From JAERML01 sp035687895 (GTDB taxonomy: Bacteria; Bacteroidota; Ignavibacteria; UBA10030; UBA6906): a stretch of DNA of 25,244 nucleotides. A program made the position numbers and the translations under genes. The stretch's first letter is position 1, and every line of letters begins with the position of its first letter. Where the stretch lies: NCBI GenBank assembly GCA_035687895.1, contig DASRUE010000069.1, forward strand, positions 1-25,244. The letters run 5' to 3'. Below, piece after piece: positions 6,578 to 15,025 of this stretch. The notes under the pieces are model-generated. The model did no database searches. It was not told the origin of the DNA and saw nothing but the letters and a program-made list of their open reading frames with translations.

Positions 6578-8518
6578 TTAAAACACACGTACCAGATTCC
6601 CGCCATTTTCCATTGCCTTGTTCAGAACCTGTGAGGTCCCGGAGATCAACTCATCCTTGTGCATTCCCTCGCCCAGCCCGCACACGCCGGCGCTGACAGT
6701 CACCGAAAAGCTTCTGTTGCCAAGCGTGATAATATGACTTGCAATCTGCTTTCGGAGCTTCTCTGCCCAAAGGTATGCATCGCTTGCCGCTGTATTCGCC
6801 AGCAAAACGCCAATGCCATCACCTTCCTGGCGGCCAACTACATCATACGAACGGATATTCGTGCGGATGATTTTCGCCACGGTATTGACGATAGAGTCGA
6901 GGCCTTCTCTGCCGTACCTGTTGATGTGCTCCTGTACTCCGTCGAGAGCTATGGACACAAGTGCGAGGTCGTCTCCAAAGTCCTCCGCCCGCTGGACTTC
7001 CTCCTCCAGCTTCTTGAGAAAATGCTTCTTGTTGAATGATCCCGTCAACTGGTCCACAATCACGAAGTCCTTGACGAGGTCGTTCATGTAGAGCACCTCC
7101 AACGCCATCGCCGCGCTCTCAACAAGCCGGTAGATGGTTTCCACTTCGTTTCCCGAGAAATTTGCAGGCGTCCTGCTCTCCAGAGACAATGCACCGTAGC
7201 AGCGGTTCATCGAGCTGATCGGGATGCACAGAAATGTTCCCTGCGCGTCGATATGCTCCAGGGGATGGAATCGGACAGGCTCTTCCGCTGCCAGATCATC
7301 GATGCGCTCAACCACATTGGTCCTGATGACATTGCCTGCTACACTTGTATTGAAATCAACGACCTGATCGGGCGTCACGTACGGCTGTCCGGATCTGTTG
7401 ACCACCTTTTGCAGCACCCAGCCGCGTTGTTCATCACTGTACATCGCGACTGTCAGAAAATCCCAGTTGATCAGACGATTTGCTTCTTCAGCGAGAGAGT
7501 TGAGAATAGTGAACTCCGTTGGATCGGACTTGATCCGGTCATTCATTCTCCGAATGGAGGTCAAGAGTTCTGAGTCCAGCAACAAATCATACTTGTCCGT
7601 GTAGCTCTTGATCAATGCCGAGACCAGCTTGGTGAAGTTCCCGAGCATGCTCATCGTTTCTGCCCCAAACGCGTCTTCCGCCTTGCTGTCCGCAACAATG
7701 ACACCCACGGGAAGCTGGTCGCCGTCTCCCTTGAGGAAGTAGACCGGCACCACTATAACGGACTTGATGTATTCGGGCGATTCGTAATACCGGATCAATT
7801 CTCTTTCCGAAACGGGATTAATTCTGCCGAGCAGCTGCGGCTTACCTGTCCGCGCCACCTGACTGACCACGTCGTCCTCCACATCGAATCGCTTCGCTGT
7901 CATGAAATTCTGACTGTCAGTAGCATGCGTCTCGAGAACCATCTGCTGTTTCTCATGGTTTGCCCAGAAGAACGCCGCTGAATGCGAAAATACGACATCC
8001 TTCAAGGCGAGAAGTGCCTTGTGGAGGAGAAAGTTGAATTCGCTCTTTGGCTCGGTATCACTCCGAAAGATATCAGAATCGAGATCAAAGAAATCGGAGA
8101 TCTGGAACTCTTCCGCCTTTTCCTCCCGCATGCTTATTGGCACAGGCTGAACCGTTTTTGTTGAAGGCATCACCACCACATCCTCTTCTTGGATCTCCTT
8201 CACCACATACTTCCCACCCCGTGATTGGAAATCATCAAAGAGTAGTTTCTTCATAGTTCCTTCGGGGGATTGTGAATACATTTCCTCAGTGTCCGCCCCA
8301 CCATCCCCGCCAAAGATGTTTATCCGTTTCCTCCAGGCAATCACGGCCGCCACAAGACCTGCAAAGAGAAACAGACCACAGATGATTCGCCCCACCGGCG
8401 AACCAAGAAAAAGACCAATGATGAGCGCCAGCACGACAACTGCAGCGACGATACCATTCACGGTGAACAATCCGGATCGAAAAGCTCTTACCGCCGCTTT
8501 GGTGCCACCATCGGTCAT
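6578..8518 (-). CDS. Membrane protein with two GAF-like domains and a degenerate GGDEF domain
   Basis: The 646 residues begin with two transmembrane helices (about 17-38 and 45-62). An acidic linker follows (about 70-160), then two GAF-like sensor domains (about 165-305 and 335-475) and a C-terminal GGDEF fold (about 485-646). The GGDEF start VDQLTGSFNKKHF is kept, but the signature is EGDGI (565-569) instead of GG(D/E)EF, and the metal/substrate motif DxDxFKxIN reads ALDGVQEHIN. Diguanylate cyclase activity is therefore unlikely, and the domain may bind a nucleotide or signal structurally. AGGTGAG lies two bases before ATG 8518, and a good promoter is at 8563-8591. Confidence 0.88.
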   Translation of the reverse strand: MTDGGTKAAVRAFRSGLFTVNGIVAAVVVLALIIGLFLGSPVGRIICGLFLFAGLVAAVIAWRKRINIFGGDGGADTEEMYSQSPEGTMKKLLFDDFQSRGGKYVVKEIQEEDVVVMPSTKTVQPVPISMREEKAEEFQISDFFDLDSDIFRSDTEPKSEFNFLLHKALLALKDVVFSHSAAFFWANHEKQQMVLETHATDSQNFMTAKRFDVEDDVVSQVARTGKPQLLGRINPVSERELIRYYESPEYIKSVIVVPVYFLKGDGDQLPVGVIVADSKAEDAFGAETMSMLGNFTKLVSALIKSYTDKYDLLLDSELLTSIRRMNDRIKSDPTEFTILNSLAEEANRLINWDFLTVAMYSDEQRGWVLQKVVNRSGQPYVTPDQVVDFNTSVAGNVIRTNVVERIDDLAAEEPVRFHPLEHIDAQGTFLCIPISSMNRCYGALSLESRTPANFSGNEVETIYRLVESAAMALEVLYMNDLVKDFVIVDQLTGSFNKKHFLKKLEEEVQRAEDFGDDLALVSIALDGVQEHINRYGREGLDSIVNTVAKIIRTNIRSYDVVGRQEGDGIGVLLANTAASDAYLWAEKLRKQIASHIITLGNRSFSVTVSAGVCGLGEGMHKDELISGTSQVLNKAMENGGNLVRVF

Positions 8519-8562
8519 TTCTCACCTTTTATTGGGTAAGGCAAGTCGGAAAAAACCGTTGA

Positions 8563-8591
8563 AATTTAACCAATTGTGCTTGGAAAGTCAA
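8563..8591 (-). promoter_or_regulatory. Promoter of the GAF-GGDEF gene
   Basis: Minus-strand TTGACT (8586-8591) and TAAATT (8563-8568) are separated by exactly 17 bases. The -35 box is part of GTTGACTTT, which recurs at the purC promoter. Start of transcription would be near 8556, about 38 bases before the ATG. Confidence 0.7.
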
Positions 8592-8636
8592 CCACTTGGG
8601 ACTGGTGACCGATTAATAAACCTTAACTGCCGGTCG

Positions 8637-9854
8637 TCAGTCGGCGTGATAGAGGTGGTAACGAGTCGACCGAAGTCGGTACTCCTTCAGGGCGTTGCGC
8701 AGATTGGCGAGGATTTTCTCGGGAGATTCACCCCCTGACACACTTTCGTAGACCCACGCAGAGCCCATTAGTCTCAGGAATGACGACCGGGAAAGGTTGA
8801 ATTGATCCGGGTAAAGCGCACGAAGTTGACGGAGAAGGTAAATTGCGATGCGGGAAGGTTCATAGACCCAAGGATCACTGACCTCGATTGACACCCCAGA
8901 ACAACGCATTCCTTTGAATTTTGATGTGGTAGGAGTGAACGAGGCCGGATGGAACATCACACCTGCTAATCCAAGGCCATTCATCGCATCGGAAAGAATC
9001 TCGCCATCAACGAACGGTGCACCGATAGTAGCAAAGGGGCGGTCCGTGCCTCTTCCCTCGGAGACATTCGTAGCCTCGATGATACATGTTGCAGGATAAA
9101 TCAGCGCAACATGCGGCGTTGGGATGTTCGGTGACGGTGGAATCCAGCGAAGCTCTGTTTCCTCCCAGCGCATGGAGCGCGTCCAGCCTTCCATTGGTAT
9201 GACCTTGAGATCGCACTCCTTCTGCTTTCCCAGCCAACCCTCACCTTTGATCATGAGCGCGAGCTCCCCACACGTCAGTCCATACACAACCGGAAGGGGA
9301 TACATGCCAACAAAGGACGTGAGCGAATCCTCCATCATTGGTCCATCAACAAGTTCTCCGCCGAGGGGGTTCGGCCGATCCAGAACGATGAACGGAATCC
9401 CCCGTTCTGCTGCAGCCTCCATTGCAAGACCCATCGTGCTGATGTACGTGTAGAAGCGGGCGCCAACGTCCTGGATGTCGTATACAAGCACGTCGACATC
9501 TTGGAGCATTGCCGGTGTCGGCTTTCGCGTCGCCCCATAAAGGGAGAACACTGGAATTCCCGTCTTCACGTCCTTAGCGTCAGCGACCCTCTCGCCTGCC
9601 GCAGCTTCACCACGTATGCCATGCTCCGGCCCGAACAGCGCAACAACATTGATCCCCCTCGAAAGCAGCACATCTACCAGATACTCCCCATTGGAAAGTC
9701 GACCGGTATGGTTCGTAATCAATCCGATACGCTTCTCCTTTAGTGACCAAAGGTGTTGTTCTAGAAGAACATCGGCACCGAGTTTCACCCTATCACCAGC
9801 CGGACACAGGGTAAGAAGGCCCACCAACCACAGGCCAAGGATCATGAGTCTCAT
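8637..9854 (-). CDS. DUF1343 / NamZ-like exo-N-acetylmuramidase, exported
   Basis: NamZ of Bacillus removes N-acetylmuramic acid from the non-reducing ends of peptidoglycan fragments. This 405-residue protein is full length for DUF1343. It has a signal peptide (first 20 residues or so, no lipobox) and the family motifs GLITNHTG, ALFGPEHGIRG, YDIQDVGARFYTY, LDRPNPLGG and a C-terminal EGRGTDRPFATIGAPF. Its ATG (9854) is one base after the Nudix stop, so the two are co-translated. A role in recycling or remodelling cell wall is likely; direct evidence exists only for the family. Confidence 0.9.
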   Translation of the reverse strand: MRLMILGLWLVGLLTLCPAGDRVKLGADVLLEQHLWSLKEKRIGLITNHTGRLSNGEYLVDVLLSRGINVVALFGPEHGIRGEAAAGERVADAKDVKTGIPVFSLYGATRKPTPAMLQDVDVLVYDIQDVGARFYTYISTMGLAMEAAAERGIPFIVLDRPNPLGGELVDGPMMEDSLTSFVGMYPLPVVYGLTCGELALMIKGEGWLGKQKECDLKVIPMEGWTRSMRWEETELRWIPPSPNIPTPHVALIYPATCIIEATNVSEGRGTDRPFATIGAPFVDGEILSDAMNGLGLAGVMFHPASFTPTTSKFKGMRCSGVSIEVSDPWVYEPSRIAIYLLRQLRALYPDQFNLSRSSFLRLMGSAWVYESVSGGESPEKILANLRNALKEYRLRSTRYHLYHAD

Positions 9855-9855
9855 T

Positions 9856-10395
9856 TCACGTATCGATTTTTGTTTTCACGATGTGCCAGGCTGCAATCGA
9901 CATCCCATCCCAGATCTCCCCGGACTGGATGCGGCGATCTAGCTCGGCTGCAGCCAATGGAATGAGTTCGAACTCTTCCGTCTCATCCGGCGTGCCTCCC
10001 ACAAACTGAAGCTCCCTGGCGATGTACACATGGCACATCTCATCGGTGATCCCATTATATGGATTGAATTCCCCGGCCATGAAAAGACGTCCGACCGAGT
10101 ATCCCGTTTCTTCCGAGAGTTCCAGCCATGCAGTCTCCTCGTAACTCGACCCGTCCTTCACACTGCCGCAAGGAAACTCAATACTCTCCTTGCCGGCGAG
10201 ATACCGATGTTGTTTGACCATCAGCACCTTCCCGTCATTCATGATCGGAATAACCATGGAGGAGCCGTTGGTGTGAGAGTAGTAATATTCGCCACGTTTC
10301 CCTGAGGGGAGCTCGAACTCATCCCGTTTGTACGTCCACCAGGGATTCTTGTGAACGACCGATTCGGAGAGCTTCTTCCAGATCCCCAATGCCAT
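9856..10395 (-). CDS. Nudix hydrolase with altered Nudix box (ADP-ribose pyrophosphatase-like)
   Basis: The fold resembles ADP-sugar pyrophosphatases: VKQHRYLAGKESIEFPCGSVKDG, then the Nudix helix ETAWLELSEETGY, and a downstream EFNPYNGITDE. In the Nudix box (G77 to Y99) the first glutamate is Ser83 and the arginine is Leu91, while the catalytic EE (95-96) is kept. These two residues normally form a salt bridge, so their joint loss is notable. An excellent AAGGAGA site lies eight bases before ATG 10395. It is followed directly by the NamZ-like gene. The substrate cannot be predicted. Confidence 0.85.
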   Translation of the reverse strand: MALGIWKKLSESVVHKNPWWTYKRDEFELPSGKRGEYYYSHTNGSSMVIPIMNDGKVLMVKQHRYLAGKESIEFPCGSVKDGSSYEETAWLELSEETGYSVGRLFMAGEFNPYNGITDEMCHVYIARELQFVGGTPDETEEFELIPLAAAELDRRIQSGEIWDGMSIAAWHIVKTKIDT

Positions 10396-10448
10396 TGCGT
10401 TGTCTCCTTACAAGGTGCGCCGTTGCGGTCAGAACATCCGTGAAATGC

Positions 10449-10474
10449 TGCAAGGAGGGAAGGCCCTCCTTGCA
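10449..10474 (-). terminator. Strong hairpin after ndk, no T-run
   Basis: An 11-bp perfect stem (TGCAAGGAGGG / CCCTCCTTGCA) with a 4-base loop lies 20 bases past the ndk stop and 54 bases before the Nudix gene. No T-run follows on either strand. It is probably a terminator or RNA-stabilising hairpin between two transcripts. Confidence 0.55.
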
Positions 10475-10493
10475 ATGAGAAACCAGCAGACAC

Positions 10494-10919
10494 TCAAACG
10501 TTTTCTATGATTTCCTTTTCAGAAAAGAAAAATGCGATTTCGTTCTGTCCGTTCTCAGGTGAGTCGGACCCGTGGACGATATTTTCACCTTTGCTCGAGG
10601 CAAAATCTCTTCGGATGGTTCCCGGCTCTGCATCTTTCGGATCTGTTGCGCCGATAAGCTTCCGGAAGTCCGCTACGGCGTTTTCTTTTTCCAGGGCGAT
10701 GGAAACACATTTCCCGGAGCTCATGAGGGTAACGAGATCAGCAAAAAATGGACGCTCACGATGGACGGCGTAGAAGCCGCCGGCTGTTTCTTTCGTGAGT
10801 CGGACCATCTTCAAACCAAGAATCCTGAAGCCGGCCTTCTCAATCCGGGCAATGACCTGCCCGGCAACGTTTTTCTTAATACAATCAGGTTTCAGTATCG
10901 CCAGTGTTCGTTCTACCAA
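10494..10919 (-). CDS. ndk: Nucleoside diphosphate kinase
   Basis: Ndk passes the gamma phosphate from ATP to other (d)NDPs through a phospho-histidine. The 141 residues match the family throughout: ERTLAILKPDCIKKN with Lys10, FYAVHRERPFF, GTIRRDFA, and the phospho-acceptor His116 in ENIVHGSDS. The start is TTG 10919, with GGAGG four bases upstream and no in-frame ATG nearby. It follows sucD by 42 bases, a pairing that makes sense because succinyl-CoA synthetase yields the NTP that Ndk equilibrates. Confidence 0.96.
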   Translation of the reverse strand: MVERTLAILKPDCIKKNVAGQVIARIEKAGFRILGLKMVRLTKETAGGFYAVHRERPFFADLVTLMSSGKCVSIALEKENAVADFRKLIGATDPKDAEPGTIRRDFASSKGENIVHGSDSPENGQNEIAFFFSEKEIIENV

Positions 10920-10961
10920 TGGACCTCCATGTGCTATTGAATGAAGATGTGTTTGAAGTAA

Positions 10962-11984
10962 TTATCGTTTTCGGCGTCCGGATGCTTGCCTGGTTGCTTT
11001 TCCGCTCCTGGCTTTCCCGGTTTTTGCAATGCGCCGCTTCTTAAGGGACGGGGTTGCCTTCGCGCGCGCGAGAGAGAGAAACCCCTTTTTTCTAAGAACG
11101 CTTTCCATCGCCTCACCCAGCAAAGCCGGACTCTCGACAACGTGAATCCCCGCTTTCCTCATCGCAACCATTTTCTCCTGAGCTGTTCCTTTCCCTCCGG
11201 CGATGATCGCACCGGCATGTCCCATGCGACGCCCGGGCGGCGCTGTACGCCCCGCGATGAATCCCACCACGGGCTTCTTCACGTGTTTTTTGATGTACGC
11301 TGCAGCCTCCTCCTCGGCAGTCCCCCCGATTTCACCGATCATGATCACCGCGTCTGTGTTGCCATCCGCATTGAAAAGCTTAATAGCGTCAATGAAGCGA
11401 GTGCCGATCACCGGATCGCCGCCGATACCAATGCAGGTTGATTGCCCGATTCCGCGCTCTGTCAACTGCCACACGGCTTCGTACGTCAATGTTCCGCTTC
11501 GGGAAATGACGCCAACTCTTCCTTTCTTGTGAATGAATCCGGGCATAATTCCCACCTTGCATTCGCCTGGTGTGATCACCCCGGGGCAGTTCGGGCCAAT
11601 CAGCCGCGTCCCATTCTTGCCGATATACTCGTACACCCGCACCATGTCCCGAGCAGGGATTCCCTCCGTGATGCAGACAATCACCTTGATGCCCGCTTGC
11701 GCGGCTTCAAGGATTGCATCGGCCGCAAATGCTGCAGGGACGAAGATCACGGATGTATCGGCCCTGCCTTCGCGAACGGCATCCGCCACCGTGTCGTAGA
11801 CGGGAACTGCACGTTCGAAGGTGTCCTTATCGTTCCCTTTGTACATCGTTCCTCCCTTTCCCGGCGTAACACCTGCAACGACGTTGGTGCCGTATGCGAT
11901 CATCTGGGAGGTGTGGAATGTCCCCTCACCGCCGGTAATTCCCTGCACAACAAGCCGGGTGTTCCTATTGACAAGTACGCTCAT
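10962..11984 (-). CDS. sucD: Succinyl-CoA synthetase alpha subunit with a basic C-terminal tail
   Basis: SucD with SucC converts succinyl-CoA to succinate with formation of ATP or GTP. The CoA-binding domain VVQGITGGEGTFH and TPGKGG, the SRSGTLTYEAVWQLT segment and the phospho-acceptor His256 in GRRMGHAGAII are all intact. The enzyme proper ends near residue 300, as in E. coli (289 residues). A further 40 residues follow, of which the last 42 contain 17 Lys/Arg and no acid. The frame and stop (TAA 10962) are clear, so the tail is real in this sequence. sucC is not in the window. No strong ribosome site is visible before ATG 11984. Confidence 0.95.
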   Translation of the reverse strand: MSVLVNRNTRLVVQGITGGEGTFHTSQMIAYGTNVVAGVTPGKGGTMYKGNDKDTFERAVPVYDTVADAVREGRADTSVIFVPAAFAADAILEAAQAGIKVIVCITEGIPARDMVRVYEYIGKNGTRLIGPNCPGVITPGECKVGIMPGFIHKKGRVGVISRSGTLTYEAVWQLTERGIGQSTCIGIGGDPVIGTRFIDAIKLFNADGNTDAVIMIGEIGGTAEEEAAAYIKKHVKKPVVGFIAGRTAPPGRRMGHAGAIIAGGKGTAQEKMVAMRKAGIHVVESPALLGEAMESVLRKKGFLSLARAKATPSLKKRRIAKTGKARSGKATRQASGRRKR

Positions 11985-12053
11985 GATTCGTTGTCCCGGT
12001 GTGTGAATGGTGTCAAGTGAATTCGCTGGGAAAATATGAACTGAGAAATGTGG

Positions 12054-13487
12054 TCATGCAACACTAACCACAGCTTCGACAAAATCAGCCACACGCAGAA
12101 TAGTAGCTTCATCAAAATGCTTCCCGACAAACTGCGCACCGATCGGCAACCCTTTGCTGTCCCTTCCGCACGGAACACTGATGGCAGGAACGCCGGCAAG
12201 GTTTGCCGAGACAGTGAAAATATCCGATAGATACATCTGCAACGGATCCTCTGTTTTCTCTCCAAAGAGAAACGCCGTCGTGGGAGTGGTGGGCATCAGA
12301 AGACAATCGACGTCGCGGAATGCAGCGAAGAAATCGTTCTGGATCAGGCGTCGGACCTTTTGCGCCTTCCGATAGTACGCATCATAGTACCCAGCCGAGA
12401 GCGCGTAGGTCCCCAACATGATCCGGCGCTTTGTCTCGGCGCCAAATCCCTCGCTCCTGGATTTCACATACATTTCTGTCAGGTCGCGCACGCCTCCACT
12501 CCGGTGTCCGTAGCGCGCACCATCGTAACGGGCAAGATTGGAAGAGGCTTCGGCAGTCATTAGAATGTAGTAGGTGGAAATGTTGTATCTCGAATGAGGA
12601 AGCGTAGTTTTCTTGAGAGTTGCGCCTCCCTCGCGCAAGAGGTCCATTGTCCGCTCGATCGACTGGCGCACCTCGCCATCCAGGCCGTCACCGAAGGCTT
12701 CTTCCGGGAGACCGATCCTCAATCCCTTGACGTCTCGTGTGAGCGACGCGTGATAGTCGGGCACAGGCACGGTGGAGGAGGTCGCATCGTTCTCGTCATG
12801 ACCGGCGATCACATGAAGAACGCTGGCTGCATCGGCAACCGTTCGGGCAAACGGCCCGATCTGATCGAACGATGAAGAAAGAGCCACCAATCCGAAGCGG
12901 GAAACTCGTCCGTATGTCGGTTTCAGCCCCACGACACCACAAAATGCCGCCGGCTGACGGATGGAACCTCCAGTATCCGTTCCCAGCGCCGTGTGCGACA
13001 TCCCTGCCGCCACCGCAACGCACGACCCTCCGCTCGAACCACCGGGCACTCTGGTTTCGTCAACGGGGTTCAATACCGGACCGAACGCGGAATTCTCCGT
13101 GGAGGACCCCATCGCGAATTCATCCATGTTCGTCTTGCCAATAATGACCGCGTCTTCCGAGATCAGTCGTCTGACGACTGTCGCATCGTAAAGGGACACA
13201 AAACTCCCCAGAAATCTCGAGCCGCAGGTGACTCGTTCATCTTTCATGCAGAGGACGTCCTTGATGGCCACCACCATTCCCGCCAGGGATCCTGCATTTC
13301 CCGACGCAATACGAGCATCGACTCGCTGCGCCCTATGGATTGCCTTTTCTGCAAGCACAGTAAGAAATGCATTGAGCCGTTGCCCCTGCTGGATTGCCTC
13401 GAGGTGTGCCCGGATGATGCGTTCACAGGTGGTTGTTCCCGCTTCGATCTCGCGACGCGTGGCCTTAAAGGTCTTATGGGTGTTCAC
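12054..13487 (-). CDS. gatA: Aspartyl/glutamyl-tRNA amidotransferase subunit A
   Basis: GatA is the glutaminase subunit of GatCAB, which turns Glu-tRNA(Gln) and Asp-tRNA(Asn) into Gln-tRNA(Gln) and Asn-tRNA(Asn). The amidase signature is complete: Lys76 in VAIKDVL, the cis-serine in GGSSGGSCVAVAAG (151-152) and the nucleophile Ser175 in DTGGSIRQPA. At 477 residues the length is normal. The start is GTG 13487; no ATG and no good ribosome site is present. gatB and gatC are elsewhere. It lies 137 bases downstream of the tatA gene, a gap in which I see no convincing signal. Confidence 0.95.
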   Translation of the reverse strand: MNTHKTFKATRREIEAGTTTCERIIRAHLEAIQQGQRLNAFLTVLAEKAIHRAQRVDARIASGNAGSLAGMVVAIKDVLCMKDERVTCGSRFLGSFVSLYDATVVRRLISEDAVIIGKTNMDEFAMGSSTENSAFGPVLNPVDETRVPGGSSGGSCVAVAAGMSHTALGTDTGGSIRQPAAFCGVVGLKPTYGRVSRFGLVALSSSFDQIGPFARTVADAASVLHVIAGHDENDATSSTVPVPDYHASLTRDVKGLRIGLPEEAFGDGLDGEVRQSIERTMDLLREGGATLKKTTLPHSRYNISTYYILMTAEASSNLARYDGARYGHRSGGVRDLTEMYVKSRSEGFGAETKRRIMLGTYALSAGYYDAYYRKAQKVRRLIQNDFFAAFRDVDCLLMPTTPTTAFLFGEKTEDPLQMYLSDIFTVSANLAGVPAISVPCGRDSKGLPIGAQFVGKHFDEATILRVADFVEAVVSVA

Positions 13488-13624
13488 AGCGTGCTCTGCG
13501 CGTGTCGTCGTGATGGAGTGGAATATCGTTCTGCGGTGAGGTCAGGGGTGTACACAGATGATTTTGACGCGACAGGCTCCCATTGCGTCGCATCAACACA
13601 TCCCACTGGTTGATCAACGGAGAG

Positions 13625-13807
13625 CTACTTGTCGTCCAACTTCGTTGACTTCTCCAGATCCTGCTGCATGCCACGCATAGCGTTCTTGAACTCTCTGATC
13701 CCTTTGCCGATGTTCTTCCCCATCTCCGGGAGCTTCTTCGGGCCGAAGAAAATGAACACGACAAACATAATCAGGAGCAGTTCCGTGCCGCCGATGTTCT
13801 CAAACAT
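13625..13807 (-). CDS. tatA: TatA/E-type twin-arginine translocase protein (copy 2)
   Basis: TatA oligomers form the pore that lets folded proteins with twin-arginine signals cross the inner membrane. The 60 residues have the short N-terminal transmembrane helix (ELLLIMFVVFIFFG), the FGPKKLPE hinge and the amphipathic helix GKNIGKGIREFKNAM, then a charged tail. It lies nine bases after the first copy. tatC is not in the window. With two TatA-type genes in tandem, one may serve as a TatB- or TatE-like partner. Confidence 0.92.
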   Translation of the reverse strand: MFENIGGTELLLIMFVVFIFFGPKKLPEMGKNIGKGIREFKNAMRGMQQDLEKSTKLDDK

Positions 13808-13816
13808 GGCGGCCGC

Positions 13817-14014
13817 CTACGCTTTTTTCTCGTCCGGCTTAGATTCGATTTTCTTCTCGCTGGTGATATCATCCTCGATTTCGCGTGTCGCCTTCTTGAA
13901 CTCCCGAATCCCCTTGCCGAGTCCTTGTGCCAGTTCTGGAATCTTCTTGGCCCCAAAGAATATCAATACAAAAAGTACAATGAGGATAATTTCCGTCGCT
14001 CCGATGTTGCCCAT
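13817..14014 (-). CDS. tatA: TatA/E-type twin-arginine translocase protein (copy 1)
   Basis: This 65-residue protein has the same layout: membrane helix ATEIILIVLFVLIFFG, hinge FGAKKIPE, amphipathic helix GLGKGIREFKKATRE and a Lys/Glu-rich tail. AAGGAGA lies six bases before ATG 14014, and the gap to the purQ stop is only three bases. The two copies share GKGIREFK but differ elsewhere, so this is not a recent duplication. Confidence 0.93.
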   Translation of the reverse strand: MGNIGATEIILIVLFVLIFFGAKKIPELAQGLGKGIREFKKATREIEDDITSEKKIESKPDEKKA

Positions 14015-14017
14015 CTG

Positions 14018-14761
14018 CTATCTCCTTCCGCTGTCTGCGGTCATAAGTGAATGATCACCGAGGATGACGCGCTCGATGATGGATTGAAAAATCTTCTGCC
14101 CGTCAGTGTGGCCCAACACCGGATCGGACGCGCGCTCGGGGTGCGGCATCAGGCCCAACACGTTACCTGCATCGTTGATGATCCCTGCAATGTTGGCCAG
14201 CGAACCGTTGGGGTTCGCTTCATCGGTGATGGTACCATCCGGAGCACAGTACCTGAGCAGCACCCTGCCATCTCCTTCGAGACGTTTCAGTGTCTCGTCA
14301 TCGGTGAAGTAATTTCCTTCTCCGTGCGCAATCGGGATCGCCAGGACCTCCCCCTGTTCGCATGCACCGGTGAACAGAGTCATGGCATTCTCCACGCGGA
14401 GGTGAACATACTTGCAAACAAACCGGAGAGAACTGTTTCTCAGCAGAACACCCGGTAGCATGCCTGCTTCGAGAAGAATCTGGAACCCGTTGCAGATACC
14501 AAGGACCACTCCACCTTTTTCCGCGAAGCGAACCACCTCTTTCATCACCGGGGAGAACCGGGCAATGGCACCACACCGGAGATAATCGCCATAGGAAAAT
14601 CCACCAGGGAGGATGATGACATCGGAACCCTTCAGATCCGCCTCTTTGTGCCAGAGAAACTCTGCTTCCTGATGAAGGATCTTCTTGCACACATAATATG
14701 CGTCGTGATCACAGTTGGATCCGGGAAAGACCACAACACCGAATTTCACGCCCGCGGACAT
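14018..14761 (-). CDS. purQ: Phosphoribosylformylglycinamidine synthase, glutaminase subunit
   Basis: PurQ releases ammonia from glutamine for the FGAM synthase step of purine synthesis, acting with PurL and PurS. The class-I glutaminase triad is visible: nucleophile Cys90 in VLGICNGFQIL, and His207 and Glu209 in LMPHPERA. The N-terminal FPGSNCDHD and LPGGFSYGDYLRCGAIA are family signatures. Length (247) is slightly more than usual. ATG 14761 is one base after the purS stop, consistent with making both subunits together. purL is not in the window. Confidence 0.96.
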   Translation of the reverse strand: MSAGVKFGVVVFPGSNCDHDAYYVCKKILHQEAEFLWHKEADLKGSDVIILPGGFSYGDYLRCGAIARFSPVMKEVVRFAEKGGVVLGICNGFQILLEAGMLPGVLLRNSSLRFVCKYVHLRVENAMTLFTGACEQGEVLAIPIAHGEGNYFTDDETLKRLEGDGRVLLRYCAPDGTITDEANPNGSLANIAGIINDAGNVLGLMPHPERASDPVLGHTDGQKIFQSIIERVILGDHSLMTADSGRR

Positions 14762-14762
14762 G

Positions 14763-15011
14763 TCACACCTTTTCGATCTCGTAGTGATAATCTTCCATCA
14801 CCGGGTTGGCAAGAAGTTTCTTGCAGACTTCTTCTGTCGTCTGACGTGCGTCGGCCTCGGATGCCCCGTCCACTATCAGCTCGATGTATTTTCCCATCCG
14901 CACGTCTTTAATCCGGCTTATCCCGAGGCTGGCGACAGCGTGCTCCACAGCCTTCCCCTGCGGATCCAGAATCGACTTACGAAGAGTGATGCGAACCTTG
15001 GAAACGTACAC
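14763..15011 (-). CDS. purS: Phosphoribosylformylglycinamidine synthase, PurS subunit
   Basis: PurS is the small bridging subunit that docks PurQ on PurL. The 82 residues show the typical VRITLRKSILDPQGKAVEHAVASLG and IKDVRMGKYIEL, with a C-terminal LANPVMEDYHYEIE. The start is GTG 15011, with GAGGC four bases upstream; there is no ATG. It follows pssA by 14 bases and is directly followed by purQ. Confidence 0.95.
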   Translation of the reverse strand: MYVSKVRITLRKSILDPQGKAVEHAVASLGISRIKDVRMGKYIELIVDGASEADARQTTEEVCKKLLANPVMEDYHYEIEKV

Positions 15012-15025
15012 GTTTGCCTCAATGA

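Noticed and set aside
11442..12020. A 192-residue plus-strand frame
   Set aside because: It is antisense to sucD, which carries all its catalytic motifs.
11985..12053. TTGACA upstream of sucD as a promoter
   Set aside because: No -10 box occurs at 16-18 bases, and the distance to the ATG is too short.
12993..13613. A 206-residue plus-strand frame
   Set aside because: It is antisense to the gatA amidase signature.
13488..13624. Possible promoter or terminator between tatA and gatA
   Set aside because: Only weak 5-bp stems and no spaced promoter boxes could be found.
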